Assembly: GCF_014202425.1 (NCBI RefSeq)
Contig: NZ_JACHGT010000015.1
Span: forward strand, 62,001-126,000
DNA from: Phytomonospora endophytica
GTDB taxonomy: Bacteria; Actinomycetota; Actinomycetes; Mycobacteriales; Micromonosporaceae
Reading direction: 5' to 3'
DNA length: 64,000 nucleotides
Under the pieces are notes generated by a model, which had not been told where the DNA came from, did no database searches, and saw only the letters and a program-made list of their open reading frames with translations. The position numbers were made by a program, and so were the translations under genes. Positions 24,498-32,864 of this stretch are shown in pieces. Position 1 is the first letter of the stretch; each line of letters opens with the position of its first letter.

Positions 24498-25565
24498 ATG
24501 AGTTCGCGCAGGTACCGCCTCGTCGCGGTGATCGCCGCATTCGTGCTCGCGGCAGGAGCCCTGACCGCGTGCGGCGGTGGCGATGACGCGGCCGGTTCGG
24601 GAGGCGAGGCCGGGACCCTCCGCCTCGGCTACTTCCCCAACATCACGCACGCGCCGGCCCTCGTCGGCGTCCAGAACGGCATCTTCGCCGAGAAGCTCGG
24701 CGCCGACGTCAAGCTCGAACCCACCACCTTCAACGCCGGCCCGGAGGCCATCGAGGCGCTCTTCTCCGGCGCCATCGACGCCACCTACATCGGCCCGAAC
24801 CCGGCCATCAACGGCTGGGCGAAGTCCGAGGGGACCGCGCTGCGCATCATCGCCGGCAGCACCTCCGGCGGTGCCGGGCTCGTCGTCCGCGACGGCATCA
24901 ACGCCCCCGCCGACCTCAAGGGCAAGAAGATCGCCACCCCGCAGCTCGGCAACACCCAGGACGTCGCCCTGCGCGCCTGGCTCAAGACCAACGGTCTCAA
25001 CGCCGACCAGCAAGGCGGCGGCGACGTCTCGATCCTCCCGACCGCCAACTCCGACACCGTCACCTCCTTCGCCGCCGGTGACCTCGACGGTGCCTGGGTG
25101 CCCGAGCCCTTCTTCAGCACGCTGATCAACAAGCACGGCGCGAAGGTCCTGGTCGACGAGAAGGACCTGTGGCCCGGTGGCCAGTTCGTCACCACCCACC
25201 TCATCGTCCGCGCCGAGTTCCTCGAAGAGCACCCCGACACCGTCAAGAAGCTCCTCGACGGCCACATCGCCGCCGTCGACTACGTCAACGCCAGCCCCGC
25301 CGAGGCCCAGACCGCCGCCAACGCGCACCTGGAATCCCTCAACGGCAAGAAACTCGACCCCGCGATCATTGAGGCCGCCTGGAAGAACCTGACCTACACC
25401 GTCGACCCCGTCGCGACCTCGCTCCAGGCCAGCGCGCAGCACGCGCAGGACGTCGGGCTCCTCGACCCGGTCGACCTCAAGGGCATCTACGCCCTCGACC
25501 TGCTCAACGAGAAGCTGCGCGCCCTCGGCAAGCCCGAGGTCAGCGCGGGGGAACTCGCGCCATGA
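24498..25565 (+). CDS. Sulfonate/taurine-type ABC substrate-binding lipoprotein (SsuA/TauA-like)
   Basis: The protein has 355 residues from the ATG at 24498, seven bases after GGAGGAG. The lipoprotein signal has lipobox LTAC with Cys25, so the protein is anchored outside the membrane. The body is an NMT1/SsuA-like periplasmic-binding fold: TLRLGYFPNITHAPALVGVQNGIF, ALFSGAIDATYIGPNPAINGW, KKIATPQLGNTQDVALRAWL. Relatives bind alkanesulfonates, taurine, nitrate or thiamine precursors. The neighbouring cysteine dioxygenase, rhodanese and Rrf2 genes favour an organosulfur ligand. It overlaps the ATPase gene by 4 bp and is headed by the candidate Rrf2 operator. Confidence 0.85.
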   Translation: MSSRRYRLVAVIAAFVLAAGALTACGGGDDAAGSGGEAGTLRLGYFPNITHAPALVGVQNGIFAEKLGADVKLEPTTFNAGPEAIEALFSGAIDATYIGPNPAINGWAKSEGTALRIIAGSTSGGAGLVVRDGINAPADLKGKKIATPQLGNTQDVALRAWLKTNGLNADQQGGGDVSILPTANSDTVTSFAAGDLDGAWVPEPFFSTLINKHGAKVLVDEKDLWPGGQFVTTHLIVRAEFLEEHPDTVKKLLDGHIAAVDYVNASPAEAQTAANAHLESLNGKKLDPAIIEAAWKNLTYTVDPVATSLQASAQHAQDVGLLDPVDLKGIYALDLLNEKLRALGKPEVSAGELAP

Positions 25566-26332
25566 GCGTCGGCACCGAGACCGGCACCGAGCACGCCGTC
25601 CGTCTCGACGGAGTGTCGAAGACCTACGGGAAAGGCCGGACGGCGCTGCTCGCCCTCGACGACGTCTCCTTCGACGTCCGGCGCGGCGAGTTCGTGTCCA
25701 TCCTCGGCGCCTCCGGCTGCGGCAAGAGCACGCTGCTGTCGCTGATCGCCGGTCTCGACCCGCTCTCGGCCGGGACGATCGACGTCAGCGACCACCGCGT
25801 CTCGCTGATGTTCCAGGAACCCGCCCTGTTCCCGTGGCTCACCGTCGCCGGGAACATCGAGATCGCCCTGCGCATGCGCGGTGTCGAACGGGCCGCGCGA
25901 CGGGAGCGGTCGGCCCGGCTGCTCGACGTCGTGCGCCTGGAGGGCTTCGGCCGCAAGCGGCCCCACGAACTGTCCGGCGGCATGCGGCAGCGGGTCGCGC
26001 TGGCCCGCGCGCTCGCCCAGGACGCCGACGTCCTGCTCATGGACGAGCCCTTCGGCGCCCTCGACGCCATGACCCGCGACATCCTCCACGACGAGCTGGA
26101 ACGCATCTGGCGCGAACGGGAACTGACCGTGCTGTTCGTGACCCACAACGTCCGCGAGGCCGTCCGGCTCGGCGACCGCGTCGTGCTGCTCAGCAGCCGG
26201 CCCGGCCGGGTCCTCAAGGAGTTCCCGGTCGAGCAGCGGCGCCCCCGCCGCATCGACTCACCCCAGGTCGCCGAACTCGCCTCGGCGATCACCGACGAAC
26301 TCCGCGCGGAGGTGTCCCGTCATGGCCGCTGA
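25562..26332 (+). CDS. ABC transporter ATPase (SsuB/TauB-like)
   Basis: The protein has 256 residues, and its ATG overlaps the previous stop (ATGA). Walker A is GASGCGKSTLL, Q-loop MFQEPALFPWLTV, signature LSGGMRQRVALARAL and Walker B VLLMDEPFGALDAMTR; the motif after the Q-loop (EPALFPW) is typical of the nitrate/sulfonate/taurine class. It powers import by the flanking lipoprotein and permease. It overlaps the permease gene by 11 bp, so the three are one operon. Confidence 0.88.
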   Translation: MSVGTETGTEHAVRLDGVSKTYGKGRTALLALDDVSFDVRRGEFVSILGASGCGKSTLLSLIAGLDPLSAGTIDVSDHRVSLMFQEPALFPWLTVAGNIEIALRMRGVERAARRERSARLLDVVRLEGFGRKRPHELSGGMRQRVALARALAQDADVLLMDEPFGALDAMTRDILHDELERIWRERELTVLFVTHNVREAVRLGDRVVLLSSRPGRVLKEFPVEQRRPRRIDSPQVAELASAITDELRAEVSRHGR

Positions 26333-27191
26333 CACCGGCGTCGGCGCCGCCGAACGCGTCGCCGGACTCGACCGGCTCGAACTCGGGCCGCGCAAGGACG
26401 GCGGGCCGGGCGTCTGGGCGCGGAAACTCTGGAAGGGGACGTGGCCGAAGGTCCTGGCGATCGTCATCGTCGTCGGGGCGTGGCAGCTGGTCGTGCTCGC
26501 CGAATGGCGGCCGGTGTTCGTGTTGCCGCCGCCCTCGCGGGTGTTCGACGAGCTCGTGCGGGTCGTCCCGACGGCGTCGTTCTGGGACTCGGTCCTGCTC
26601 ACCATGGGGCGCGCGGCGACCGGTTTCGGTCTGGCCGTGGCGATCGGGATGATCATCGGCATCGCCGTGGCGCGTTTCCAGCCCCTGCGCGCGGCGATCG
26701 GCTCGCTCATCACGGGCATGCAGACGATGCCGTCGATCGTGTGGTTCCCCTTCGCGATCCTGCTGTTCAAGATCAGCGAGGAGGCGATCCTCTTCGTGGT
26801 GGTCCTGGGTGCCGCGCCGTCGATCGCCAACGGCCTGATCTCCGGGATCGACTACGTGCCGCCGACGTGGAAGCGCGTCGGGCAGATCCTCGGCATGCGC
26901 GGTTTCGGGCTGTACCGGCATCTGATCATCCCGGCGGCGCTGCCGTCCTTCGTGTCGGGACTCAAGCAGGGCTGGGCCTTCGCGTGGCGCAGTCTGATGG
27001 CGGGGGAGCTGCTGGTGATCGTGCCGGGGGCGCTGTCGATCGGCGTCCGGCTGCAGACCTCGCGCGACCTCAACGACGCGCCGGGGCTGCTCGCGTACGT
27101 GATCATCGTGCTGTGCGTCGGGATCGTCGTGGACATCGTGTTCAGCGCCGCCGACAAGGCGCTGCGGCGCCGGTGGGGGCTGACGGTCTGA
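26322..27191 (+). CDS. ABC transporter permease (SsuC/TauC-like)
   Basis: The protein has 289 residues and a polar N-terminus of about 45 residues. About six membrane helices follow, beginning VLAIVIVVGAWQLVVLAEW. The cytoplasmic coupling loop reads VPPTWKRVGQILGMRGFGLYRHLIIPAALPSFVSGLKQGWAFAWRSLMAGEL, the EAA-type pattern of the BPD_transp_1 family. It is the channel of the SsuABC-like importer. It is convergent with the Rrf2 gene, and only one base separates the two stop codons; a large hairpin inside the Rrf2 3' end ends both transcripts. Confidence 0.87.
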   Translation: MAADTGVGAAERVAGLDRLELGPRKDGGPGVWARKLWKGTWPKVLAIVIVVGAWQLVVLAEWRPVFVLPPPSRVFDELVRVVPTASFWDSVLLTMGRAATGFGLAVAIGMIIGIAVARFQPLRAAIGSLITGMQTMPSIVWFPFAILLFKISEEAILFVVVLGAAPSIANGLISGIDYVPPTWKRVGQILGMRGFGLYRHLIIPAALPSFVSGLKQGWAFAWRSLMAGELLVIVPGALSIGVRLQTSRDLNDAPGLLAYVIIVLCVGIVVDIVFSAADKALRRRWGLTV

Positions 27192-27192
27192 G

Positions 27193-27654
27193 TCAGCGTG
27201 GTTCCCACGCGTCCGGCGCCGTGACCAGGCGCCGGACGCGTGCGGGCAGTTTCCCGCTCGCGACCTGGGCGAGCGTCACCTCGTCGAGCACGTTGCGGAC
27301 GGCCGCCCGTACCGCGATCCACAGCTCGGGGAGGTGCGCGGCGGCGCCGTCGTAGGTGACGTCCTCGGGGCGTTGGCCGCGCACGCCGGCGAGCGGCCCG
27401 TCGACGGCGCGCAGGACCGCGCCGACGCTGATCGCGCCCGGTTCACGTGCCAGCCGGTACCCGCCGTCGGCGCCGCGGACGCTGCGGACCAGACCGGCGC
27501 GGCGGAGGTCGGCGAGCACGGCTTCGAGGAACTTGTGCGGCAGCGACTGTTCGTCGGCGAGCGTCTGGGCCGAAACGGTGTCCGGGTGGGCGGAGGCGAG
27601 CGCCACCGCCGCGCGAACGGCGTAGTCGCCACGAGCCGATACCTGCATGGTCAT
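27193..27654 (-). CDS. Rrf2-family regulator without cysteines (CymR-like)
   Basis: The protein has 153 residues if started at ATG 27654; a second ATG at 27648 (MQVSARGDYAVRA) is equally possible. The winged HTH is AQTLADEQSLPHKFLEAVLADLRRAGLVRSVRGADGGYRLAR. Iron-sulfur Rrf2 members (IscR, NsrR, RsrR) carry Cys clusters, but this protein has no cysteine at all. It therefore belongs with the CymR-like, cofactor-free type that senses cysteine status through other means. It is divergent from cysteine dioxygenase across a gap with the candidate operator (27712-27728), so autoregulation plus control of the sulfur genes is likely. Confidence 0.87.
   Translation of the reverse strand: MTMQVSARGDYAVRAAVALASAHPDTVSAQTLADEQSLPHKFLEAVLADLRRAGLVRSVRGADGGYRLAREPGAISVGAVLRAVDGPLAGVRGQRPEDVTYDGAAAHLPELWIAVRAAVRNVLDEVTLAQVASGKLPARVRRLVTAPDAWEPR
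27206..27242. terminator. 15-bp perfect hairpin in the 3' end of the Rrf2 gene
   Basis: CACGCGTCCGGCGCC, a 7-base loop, and the exact complement. It lies within the last codons of the leftward Rrf2 gene and 15 bp past the rightward permease stop. It can terminate the permease transcript. For Rrf2 it lies inside the coding sequence. Confidence 0.65.
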
Positions 27655-27711
27655 ATTCTGCCGCGCCGGACCCGGCGGCGTCGCGACACGTGCCACGAAT
27701 AGCCCATTATT

Positions 27712-27728
27712 CCTATAGAACTAGTAGG
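27712..27728. promoter_or_regulatory. Candidate Rrf2/CymR-type operator between Rrf2 and cysteine dioxygenase genes
   Basis: CCTA-N9-TAGG (CCTATAGAACTAGTAGG), followed by TATGAT (27731-27736), a near-consensus -10 for the rightward gene. Binding would cover the -35/-10 spacer. Confidence 0.6.
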
Positions 27729-27792
27729 GTTATGATCCTGGTTCAGGCCTCTGACCAGTTGTTTTCGGCACTGTTACCGACGGGAGAACCAC

Positions 27793-28254
27793 ATGACGCT
27801 CACGCGCATCGACCATCTCGCGCTCGCGCGGGAGTACGCCGCCCTCCCCGCGTGGCCGGTGCGGCCGCGCTTCGATCCGGGCGAGCGCTGGTACACGCGC
27901 CTGGCCGCCGGGCCCGACCACGAGGTGTGGCTCCTGACCTGGCTGCCGGGGCAGGAGACCGACCTGCACGACCACGGCGGTTCGGAGGGCGCCTTCGTCG
28001 TCGTCGAGGGCGTGCTCAACGAGCAGACCGTGGTGAACTCGCGGGAGGGCCTGTGGCTCGCCGACCGCGACTATGGTTCCGGTGTGGCCCGGCGTTTCGG
28101 TGCGCGGCACGTCCACCGCATCCGCAACACCGGCGCGGTCCCGGCGATCAGCGTGCACGTCTACGGGCCCGCGCTGAGCACGATGAACAAGTACGAGATC
28201 GAGAACGGGAGTCTGCTCGTGACGGCCACCGACATCGCCGGGGAGGCGTGGTGA
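27793..28254 (+). CDS. Cysteine dioxygenase-type enzyme
   Basis: The protein has 153 residues, and GGGAGAACC precedes the ATG. It is a small cupin of the CDO_I type: the iron ligands are His59 and His61 in DLHDHGGSEGAFVVVEGVL plus a His of the ARHVHRIRN motif near 106-108. These enzymes add dioxygen to the thiol of cysteine, giving cysteine sulfinate, the entry to taurine or sulfite/pyruvate. Bacterial homologues may instead act on 3-mercaptopropionate. The position beside Rrf2, a sulfonate-type importer and a rhodanese supports a role in sulfur homeostasis. It is likely cotranscribed with the rhodanese gene, 61 bp downstream. Confidence 0.87.
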   Translation: MTLTRIDHLALAREYAALPAWPVRPRFDPGERWYTRLAAGPDHEVWLLTWLPGQETDLHDHGGSEGAFVVVEGVLNEQTVVNSREGLWLADRDYGSGVARRFGARHVHRIRNTGAVPAISVHVYGPALSTMNKYEIENGSLLVTATDIAGEAW

Positions 28255-28315
28255 GCGAAGAGCGGAACGAGGCTCGCCGGGTGCCGGGCGACCGAAGCGC
28301 GCGGGAGGGAACAAC

Positions 28316-28783
28316 GTGGTGACATCCGCACCCGAAGGCTCGCGCGGCATCGACCAGATCCTCGCCGAGGCCCGTTCCCGTCTGCGCCGCCTCGGCCCCC
28401 ACGAGACGGCCGTGGCACACCGCAACGGCGCCGTCCTCGTCGACATCAGGCCGCGGGCGCAGCGGGCCGCCGAGGGCGAGATCCCGGGCGTCCTGGTGGT
28501 CGAGCGCAACGTCCTCGAATGGCGCTTCGACCCGCGTGGCGAGGCGCGGCTGCCGATCGCGGCCTTCGACCTGCGCGTCGTCGTCTTCTGCCAGGAGGGG
28601 TACACGTCCTCGCTGGCCGCGGCCGCGCTGCTCGACCTCGGCCTGTCGGGCGCGACGGACCTGGCCGGCGGTTTCGCGGCCTGGCGTGCCGCGGGCCTGC
28701 CCACGGCGACGACCGTGAGCGTCACCGTCGACCAGACCGCCGACCAGGCCGCCGAGCTTCGCCGTTCCGATGCGCGGACATGA
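28316..28783 (+). CDS. Rhodanese-domain protein
   Basis: The protein has 155 residues; start GTG at 28316 (GGGAGGG upstream), with a second GTG directly following. A single rhodanese domain contains VDIRPRAQRAAEGEIPG (the DxR motif) and the active-site loop VVFCQEGYTSSLAA, where Cys carries persulfide sulfur. It ends with GGFAAWRAAGLP. Rhodaneses move sulfane sulfur, for example from persulfide or thiosulfate to cyanide or thiols. CDO-rhodanese pairs are common in bacteria. There is no signal peptide, so it is cytosolic. Confidence 0.85.
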   Translation: MVTSAPEGSRGIDQILAEARSRLRRLGPHETAVAHRNGAVLVDIRPRAQRAAEGEIPGVLVVERNVLEWRFDPRGEARLPIAAFDLRVVVFCQEGYTSSLAAAALLDLGLSGATDLAGGFAAWRAAGLPTATTVSVTVDQTADQAAELRRSDART

Positions 28784-28805
28784 TCCTCTCCGGTAAGACG
28801 GGGGT

Positions 28806-29837
28806 ATGAAGGCCTTTCAGCTGCAGTCTCCGGGCGTCGCCGAACTCACCGACGTCGACGTTCCCGAGCCGGGCCCGGGCGAGGTCCTGCTCAAGGTGTC
28901 CGGCGCGGGCGTCTGCCACTCCGACCTGCACATCCTCCACGCCGACGCCTGGGCGCCACTGCCCATGACGATCGGCCACGAGGTCTGCGGGCACGTCGCC
29001 TCGACCGGCACCGGCGTCACCGGCTGGGACGACGGCGACGGCGCGCTCGCCTACCTGTGCTGGGGCTGCGGCAAGTGCCGGACCTGCGCGTCGGGCTACG
29101 AGAACTACTGCGAGGCCTTCGGCCGGGGCATCGTCCCCGGCCCGGGCCTCGGCTATCAGGGCGCCATGGCCGAGTACCTCATCGTCCCGGCGCGCTTCCT
29201 GGTTCCGCTCGGCGACCTCGACCCGGTCGACTCCGCGCCCCTCACCGACGCCGGGCTCACGCCCTACCACGCGGTGAACATGGCCCGGGAGGCCCTGGTC
29301 GCCAAGGCCAACGCGGTCGTCATCGGCGTCGGCGGGCTCGGGCACATGGGCGTCCAGATCCTCGCGGCGACCACCGGTTCGCGCATCATCGCCGTCGACC
29401 TCGACGAGGCCAAACTCGCCCACGCCACCGAACTCGGTGCCGCCGAGACGGTGAAGTCCGACGAGCACGCCGCCGCGCGCATCCTCGACCTCACCGGCGG
29501 CCGGGGCGCCGAGGTCGTCTTCGACTTCGTCGGCGCGCAGCCGACACTCGAACTCGCCGCCTCGGTGATCGCCCCGCACGGGCGGATCGTCCTGGTCGGT
29601 CTCGCCGAAGGCTCCCTCGACTTCCGCGCGGGCAGCCCACCGGCCGCGCTGCCCTGGGGCGCGGGGATCGTCAAGCCCTACGGCGGCACCCGCGCCGACC
29701 TGCACGACGTGATCGCGCTCGCCTCACGCGGGGCCATTTCGGTGACCGTCGAGCGCCACCCGCTGTCGGAGGTCAAGACGGCCTTCGACCGGCTCCAGCT
29801 CGGACAGGTCGCCGGGCGAGCCGTGCTGGTGCCGTAG
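28806..29837 (+). CDS. Zinc-dependent alcohol dehydrogenase (MDR family)
   Basis: The protein has 343 residues. Catalytic zinc ligands are Cys37 (GVCHSD) and His58-Glu59 (IGHEVCGH). The structural zinc lobe has Cys88, 91, 94 and 102 (CWGCGKCRTCASGYENYC). The NAD-binding Rossmann motif is VIGVGGLGHMGVQI. It resembles actinobacterial broad-range NAD-dependent alcohol dehydrogenases such as Rhodococcus ADH-A. It begins 22 bp after the rhodanese gene and may be the last gene of that operon, although no sulfur role is evident. Confidence 0.87.
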   Translation: MKAFQLQSPGVAELTDVDVPEPGPGEVLLKVSGAGVCHSDLHILHADAWAPLPMTIGHEVCGHVASTGTGVTGWDDGDGALAYLCWGCGKCRTCASGYENYCEAFGRGIVPGPGLGYQGAMAEYLIVPARFLVPLGDLDPVDSAPLTDAGLTPYHAVNMAREALVAKANAVVIGVGGLGHMGVQILAATTGSRIIAVDLDEAKLAHATELGAAETVKSDEHAAARILDLTGGRGAEVVFDFVGAQPTLELAASVIAPHGRIVLVGLAEGSLDFRAGSPPAALPWGAGIVKPYGGTRADLHDVIALASRGAISVTVERHPLSEVKTAFDRLQLGQVAGRAVLVP

Positions 29838-30190
29838 GGGACGGGGCCGGCTGGTTTCGCTGGGGTGTGGTCGGGGCTGCTCGCGACGTTGTGGCACCTC
29901 GGGGCCGCGCGGCTGACCTGTGCTCCCGGATCGCGGCGCTGGCGGCCGATGCCGCTTCGGGGGACGGTGGGCGGTTTCGCCGCGGTATCGGCGAGGCGCG
30001 GTTGCGGCTGCTCGCGCCGGTGTCGGGGCCGTGCGGCTGATGCGTGCCCTTGGATCGCCGCGCACACGATGCCGCTTCCCCGCGCGGCCCGATCACCGGG
30101 CACCCTGCTCCAGCCCGCTGTCCCGTGCCGCCATCTCGCGTTCGCGCGGCCCTCGCGGACGCCCTGCCCATCCCGCCCCGAACCCGCCGC
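29838..30190. other. Gene-free 353-bp gap
   Basis: GC-rich DNA between the convergent alcohol dehydrogenase and LAL genes. Short imperfect echoes occur, such as GATGCCGCTTC twice near 29948 and 30068, but there is no convincing gene or hairpin. Confidence 0.5.
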
Positions 30191-32773
30191 TCAGGTCGCC
30201 GTGAGCTTCGCCGCGCCCAGGTCGAGACCGCGCAGTTGGCCGCGCGCCGAGACGCCGACCTTCGTGAACACCTTCGCCAGGTGGTATCCGACCGTGCGTG
30301 GGCTCAGGAACAACCGCGCCCCGATCTCCCGGTTGCTGAGTCCCCGCGCGGCCAGCGCCGCCACGGTCAGCTCCCGCGAGGTGAGCCCGGCCGTCGCGCC
30401 CGCCGGGCGCGGTACGGCATCGCCGCAGGCGCGCAGCTCGTCGTGCGCGGTCGCCGCCCAGGGCGCCGCGCCCAGCTCGTCGAAGAGCAGAGCGGCCCGG
30501 CGCAGCGGCTCGCGGGCGTCGCGGGGCCTGCGCGACCGGCGCAGCCACTGGCCGAGCGCCAGGGACGCGCGCGCCAGCTCGTAGGGCCGCTCGGCACCGT
30601 CCAGAAGGGACACCGCGCGGCTCAGGTTCGTCTCGGGATCATCACCACCGAGTCCCGCCAGCAGCGCGACCGTCCACGGTGGACCCTCGGCTTCCGGTGC
30701 GGGACAGGACGACCGAAGCGACGCCTCCGCCACGTCGGGCAGCGACTCGCCCCGCACGGTCCGGTGCGCACTGGCTCCGCCCGCCACCCCCAGTTCGCCG
30801 AGCAGTGAAGCGGCGCGGGCGGCGTCACCCCGCAGCGCCGCCGCCCGCCCCGCCGCCCAGGTGGCCCGCGCCGCCGCGAGCCGGTTGCCGTACTCGCGCG
30901 CCAGGACCAGCGCCTCCGCCGACGCCCGCTCGGCCTCGGCGAGCTCACCCCGGTCGGCGTGCAGGAGCGCCGAGAGCGCCAGGAGGTCCGCCTCGGCGAC
31001 CGGCTGCCCGGCGTCACGGGCCAGCGCGAGCCCTTCGCGGGCGTGCTCCGCCGCCTCGGTCCACATCCCGAGCCGGTGCTCCAGCTCCGCCAGCCACAGC
31101 GTCGGCACCGCGCACAACGCGATCATCCCGGTCGCGCGCATCCGCTCGCAGGCGGTGAGGGCGAACTCGCGGGCCTCGCGCGGGCGCGCGCTGACCCGGG
31201 CGATGGCCAGCGGCAGGATCCAGCGATGCGCGCCGGAGCGGGCGATCGCGGCGGGCGCGGCTTCGTGGACGCGCCACGGGTCGGCGGCGGTGACGTCGGC
31301 GCGGCCTTCCGCCGCGGCGGTGAGCCAGCGACCGTAGCGGCGGTAGGCCGGGTCCGGGTGGGTCTCGGCGACGACGGAGGCGGCCGCGGCGGCCTCCTCG
31401 GGCAGGTCGGCGTGCAGGGCGGCGTCGACGGCCATGAAGGCCAGCTCGGCGGCCTGGTCGAGGTGCCCGTGCCTGCGCAACGACGCCGCACCCCGGACGA
31501 GTTCGGCGTGCGCGGTGGCCTGGTGGCCACCGTAGAGGTCGATGAGGCCGCGCAGCCGGACGAGGTCGACGGCGTCGGCGCCGACGCGTTCGGCCGACTC
31601 GACCAGCGACCGCGCGAGGACGGCGTGGCCCGACTTCCAGGCCGCGTGCGCGGCCTGCGCGACGCGCCGGGCGCGGTCGGCGGGACGGGCCGACAGCCTC
31701 GCGGCGTGCAGCAGCGCCGAGGTCGTCGCGGCCATCCCGCCCCGGCCGGTGGCCGCGCGGGCGTCGCGTTCGAGGGCGGCGGCGAGGCTCTCGTCGGGCC
31801 GCTCGGTGGCCAGCGCGCGGTGGCGGCGGGCGCGGACCCGGTCGCCGAGGCCGTGCAGGACGGCGTCGAGGGCGTCGTGGGCCTCGCGTCGTTCGGCGCC
31901 GGTGGCGGCGTCGTAGGCGGCCGAGCGCATCAGCGGGTGCTCGACGTCGGCGGCCGTGCCGTCGAGTCCCAGATGTTCACGTGCCGCCGCGATGACCTCG
32001 GCCCGGCCGGTGTCGTCGGCCGCCGCGACCAGCAGCGCCCGCCGCTCCCCGGCCGGCAGCACGTCGAGACGCTCGCGGAACACCCGCCGCAGCACCTCGT
32101 CGACGGGGACCGAGCCGGTCAGCAGCGTGTCGGCGGTCAGGCGCGACGGGTCGGCCGCCGCGAGACGGGTGAGCGCGAGGGGATTGCCGCGCGCGGTGTC
32201 GAGGACGAGTTCGCGGGTGCCCGGGTCGAGCCCGGGCAGCAGCGCGGCGGCCTCGGCCCGGTCGAGACCGGACAGGCGCAGTTCGGGCAGGTCGCCGGCG
32301 TCGAGGCCGCGACGTCCCGGGTCGCGGACGGCGAAGAGCATCGTCAGGCGCGTACCGGTCAGCCGCCGCGCGCAGAACAGCAGGACGGCGAGCGTGGCGC
32401 GGTCGACGTGCTGGGCGTCGTCGGTCACGATCACGAGCGGATCCCGCTCGGCAAGCCCGGTGAGAAGTTCGTGCGCGGCGGCGCACACACGCAGGTCGGT
32501 GGCGGGACCGTCGCCGTCGAGGGCCGCCCGGAGGGCCTCCCGCCGGTTGCGCGGCAGAGCGTCCACATCGGACCGCACGGGGGACAGGAGCTGGTGCAGG
32601 CCGCTGAAGGGCAACTCCACCTCCGACTCCACTCCGCGGACCCGCAGCGCCCGTCTGGTGCCGACGGCCTCGTCGATCAGCGTCGTCTTCCCGATCCCCG
32701 CCTCACCCCGGACCACGAGGACCCCGCCCCGCGCCACCACGTCGTCGATCGCCCGCCGCCGTTCTCCACCCAT
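30191..32773 (-). CDS. LAL-type LuxR-family regulator (AAA ATPase plus C-terminal HTH)
   Basis: The protein has 860 residues from the ATG at 32773. A longer frame reaches 33241 but would run through the divergent SDR gene, so I reject it. The P-loop GEAGIGKT is at residues 23-30, with sensor-like LVIVTDDAQHVDRATLAVLLF and RRLTGTRLTMLFAVRDP. A helical TPR-like middle follows, then a C-terminal LuxR HTH (LTSRELTVAALAARGLSNREIGARLFLSPRTVGYHLAKVFTKVG). LAL/MalT-type proteins are ATP-dependent activators of secondary metabolism or sugar use. The divergent Tat-anchored SDR is a plausible target. Confidence 0.87.
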   Translation of the reverse strand: MGGERRRAIDDVVARGGVLVVRGEAGIGKTTLIDEAVGTRRALRVRGVESEVELPFSGLHQLLSPVRSDVDALPRNRREALRAALDGDGPATDLRVCAAAHELLTGLAERDPLVIVTDDAQHVDRATLAVLLFCARRLTGTRLTMLFAVRDPGRRGLDAGDLPELRLSGLDRAEAAALLPGLDPGTRELVLDTARGNPLALTRLAAADPSRLTADTLLTGSVPVDEVLRRVFRERLDVLPAGERRALLVAAADDTGRAEVIAAAREHLGLDGTAADVEHPLMRSAAYDAATGAERREAHDALDAVLHGLGDRVRARRHRALATERPDESLAAALERDARAATGRGGMAATTSALLHAARLSARPADRARRVAQAAHAAWKSGHAVLARSLVESAERVGADAVDLVRLRGLIDLYGGHQATAHAELVRGAASLRRHGHLDQAAELAFMAVDAALHADLPEEAAAAASVVAETHPDPAYRRYGRWLTAAAEGRADVTAADPWRVHEAAPAAIARSGAHRWILPLAIARVSARPREAREFALTACERMRATGMIALCAVPTLWLAELEHRLGMWTEAAEHAREGLALARDAGQPVAEADLLALSALLHADRGELAEAERASAEALVLAREYGNRLAAARATWAAGRAAALRGDAARAASLLGELGVAGGASAHRTVRGESLPDVAEASLRSSCPAPEAEGPPWTVALLAGLGGDDPETNLSRAVSLLDGAERPYELARASLALGQWLRRSRRPRDAREPLRRAALLFDELGAAPWAATAHDELRACGDAVPRPAGATAGLTSRELTVAALAARGLSNREIGARLFLSPRTVGYHLAKVFTKVGVSARGQLRGLDLGAAKLTAT

Positions 32774-32864
32774 GGAACGAAAGTAGGCCGGTGGACTGAG
32801 ACCTCGCTGAGACCGGTCACCATGACAGATGGCGGCGGCCCGGGCGCGGGGAAGGCTTCGGGGC

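Noticed and set aside
29838-30190. A short plus-strand gene in the alcohol dehydrogenase-LAL gap
   Set aside because: The frames are Arg/Ala-rich with no ribosome site, and the DNA shows only weak internal echoes.
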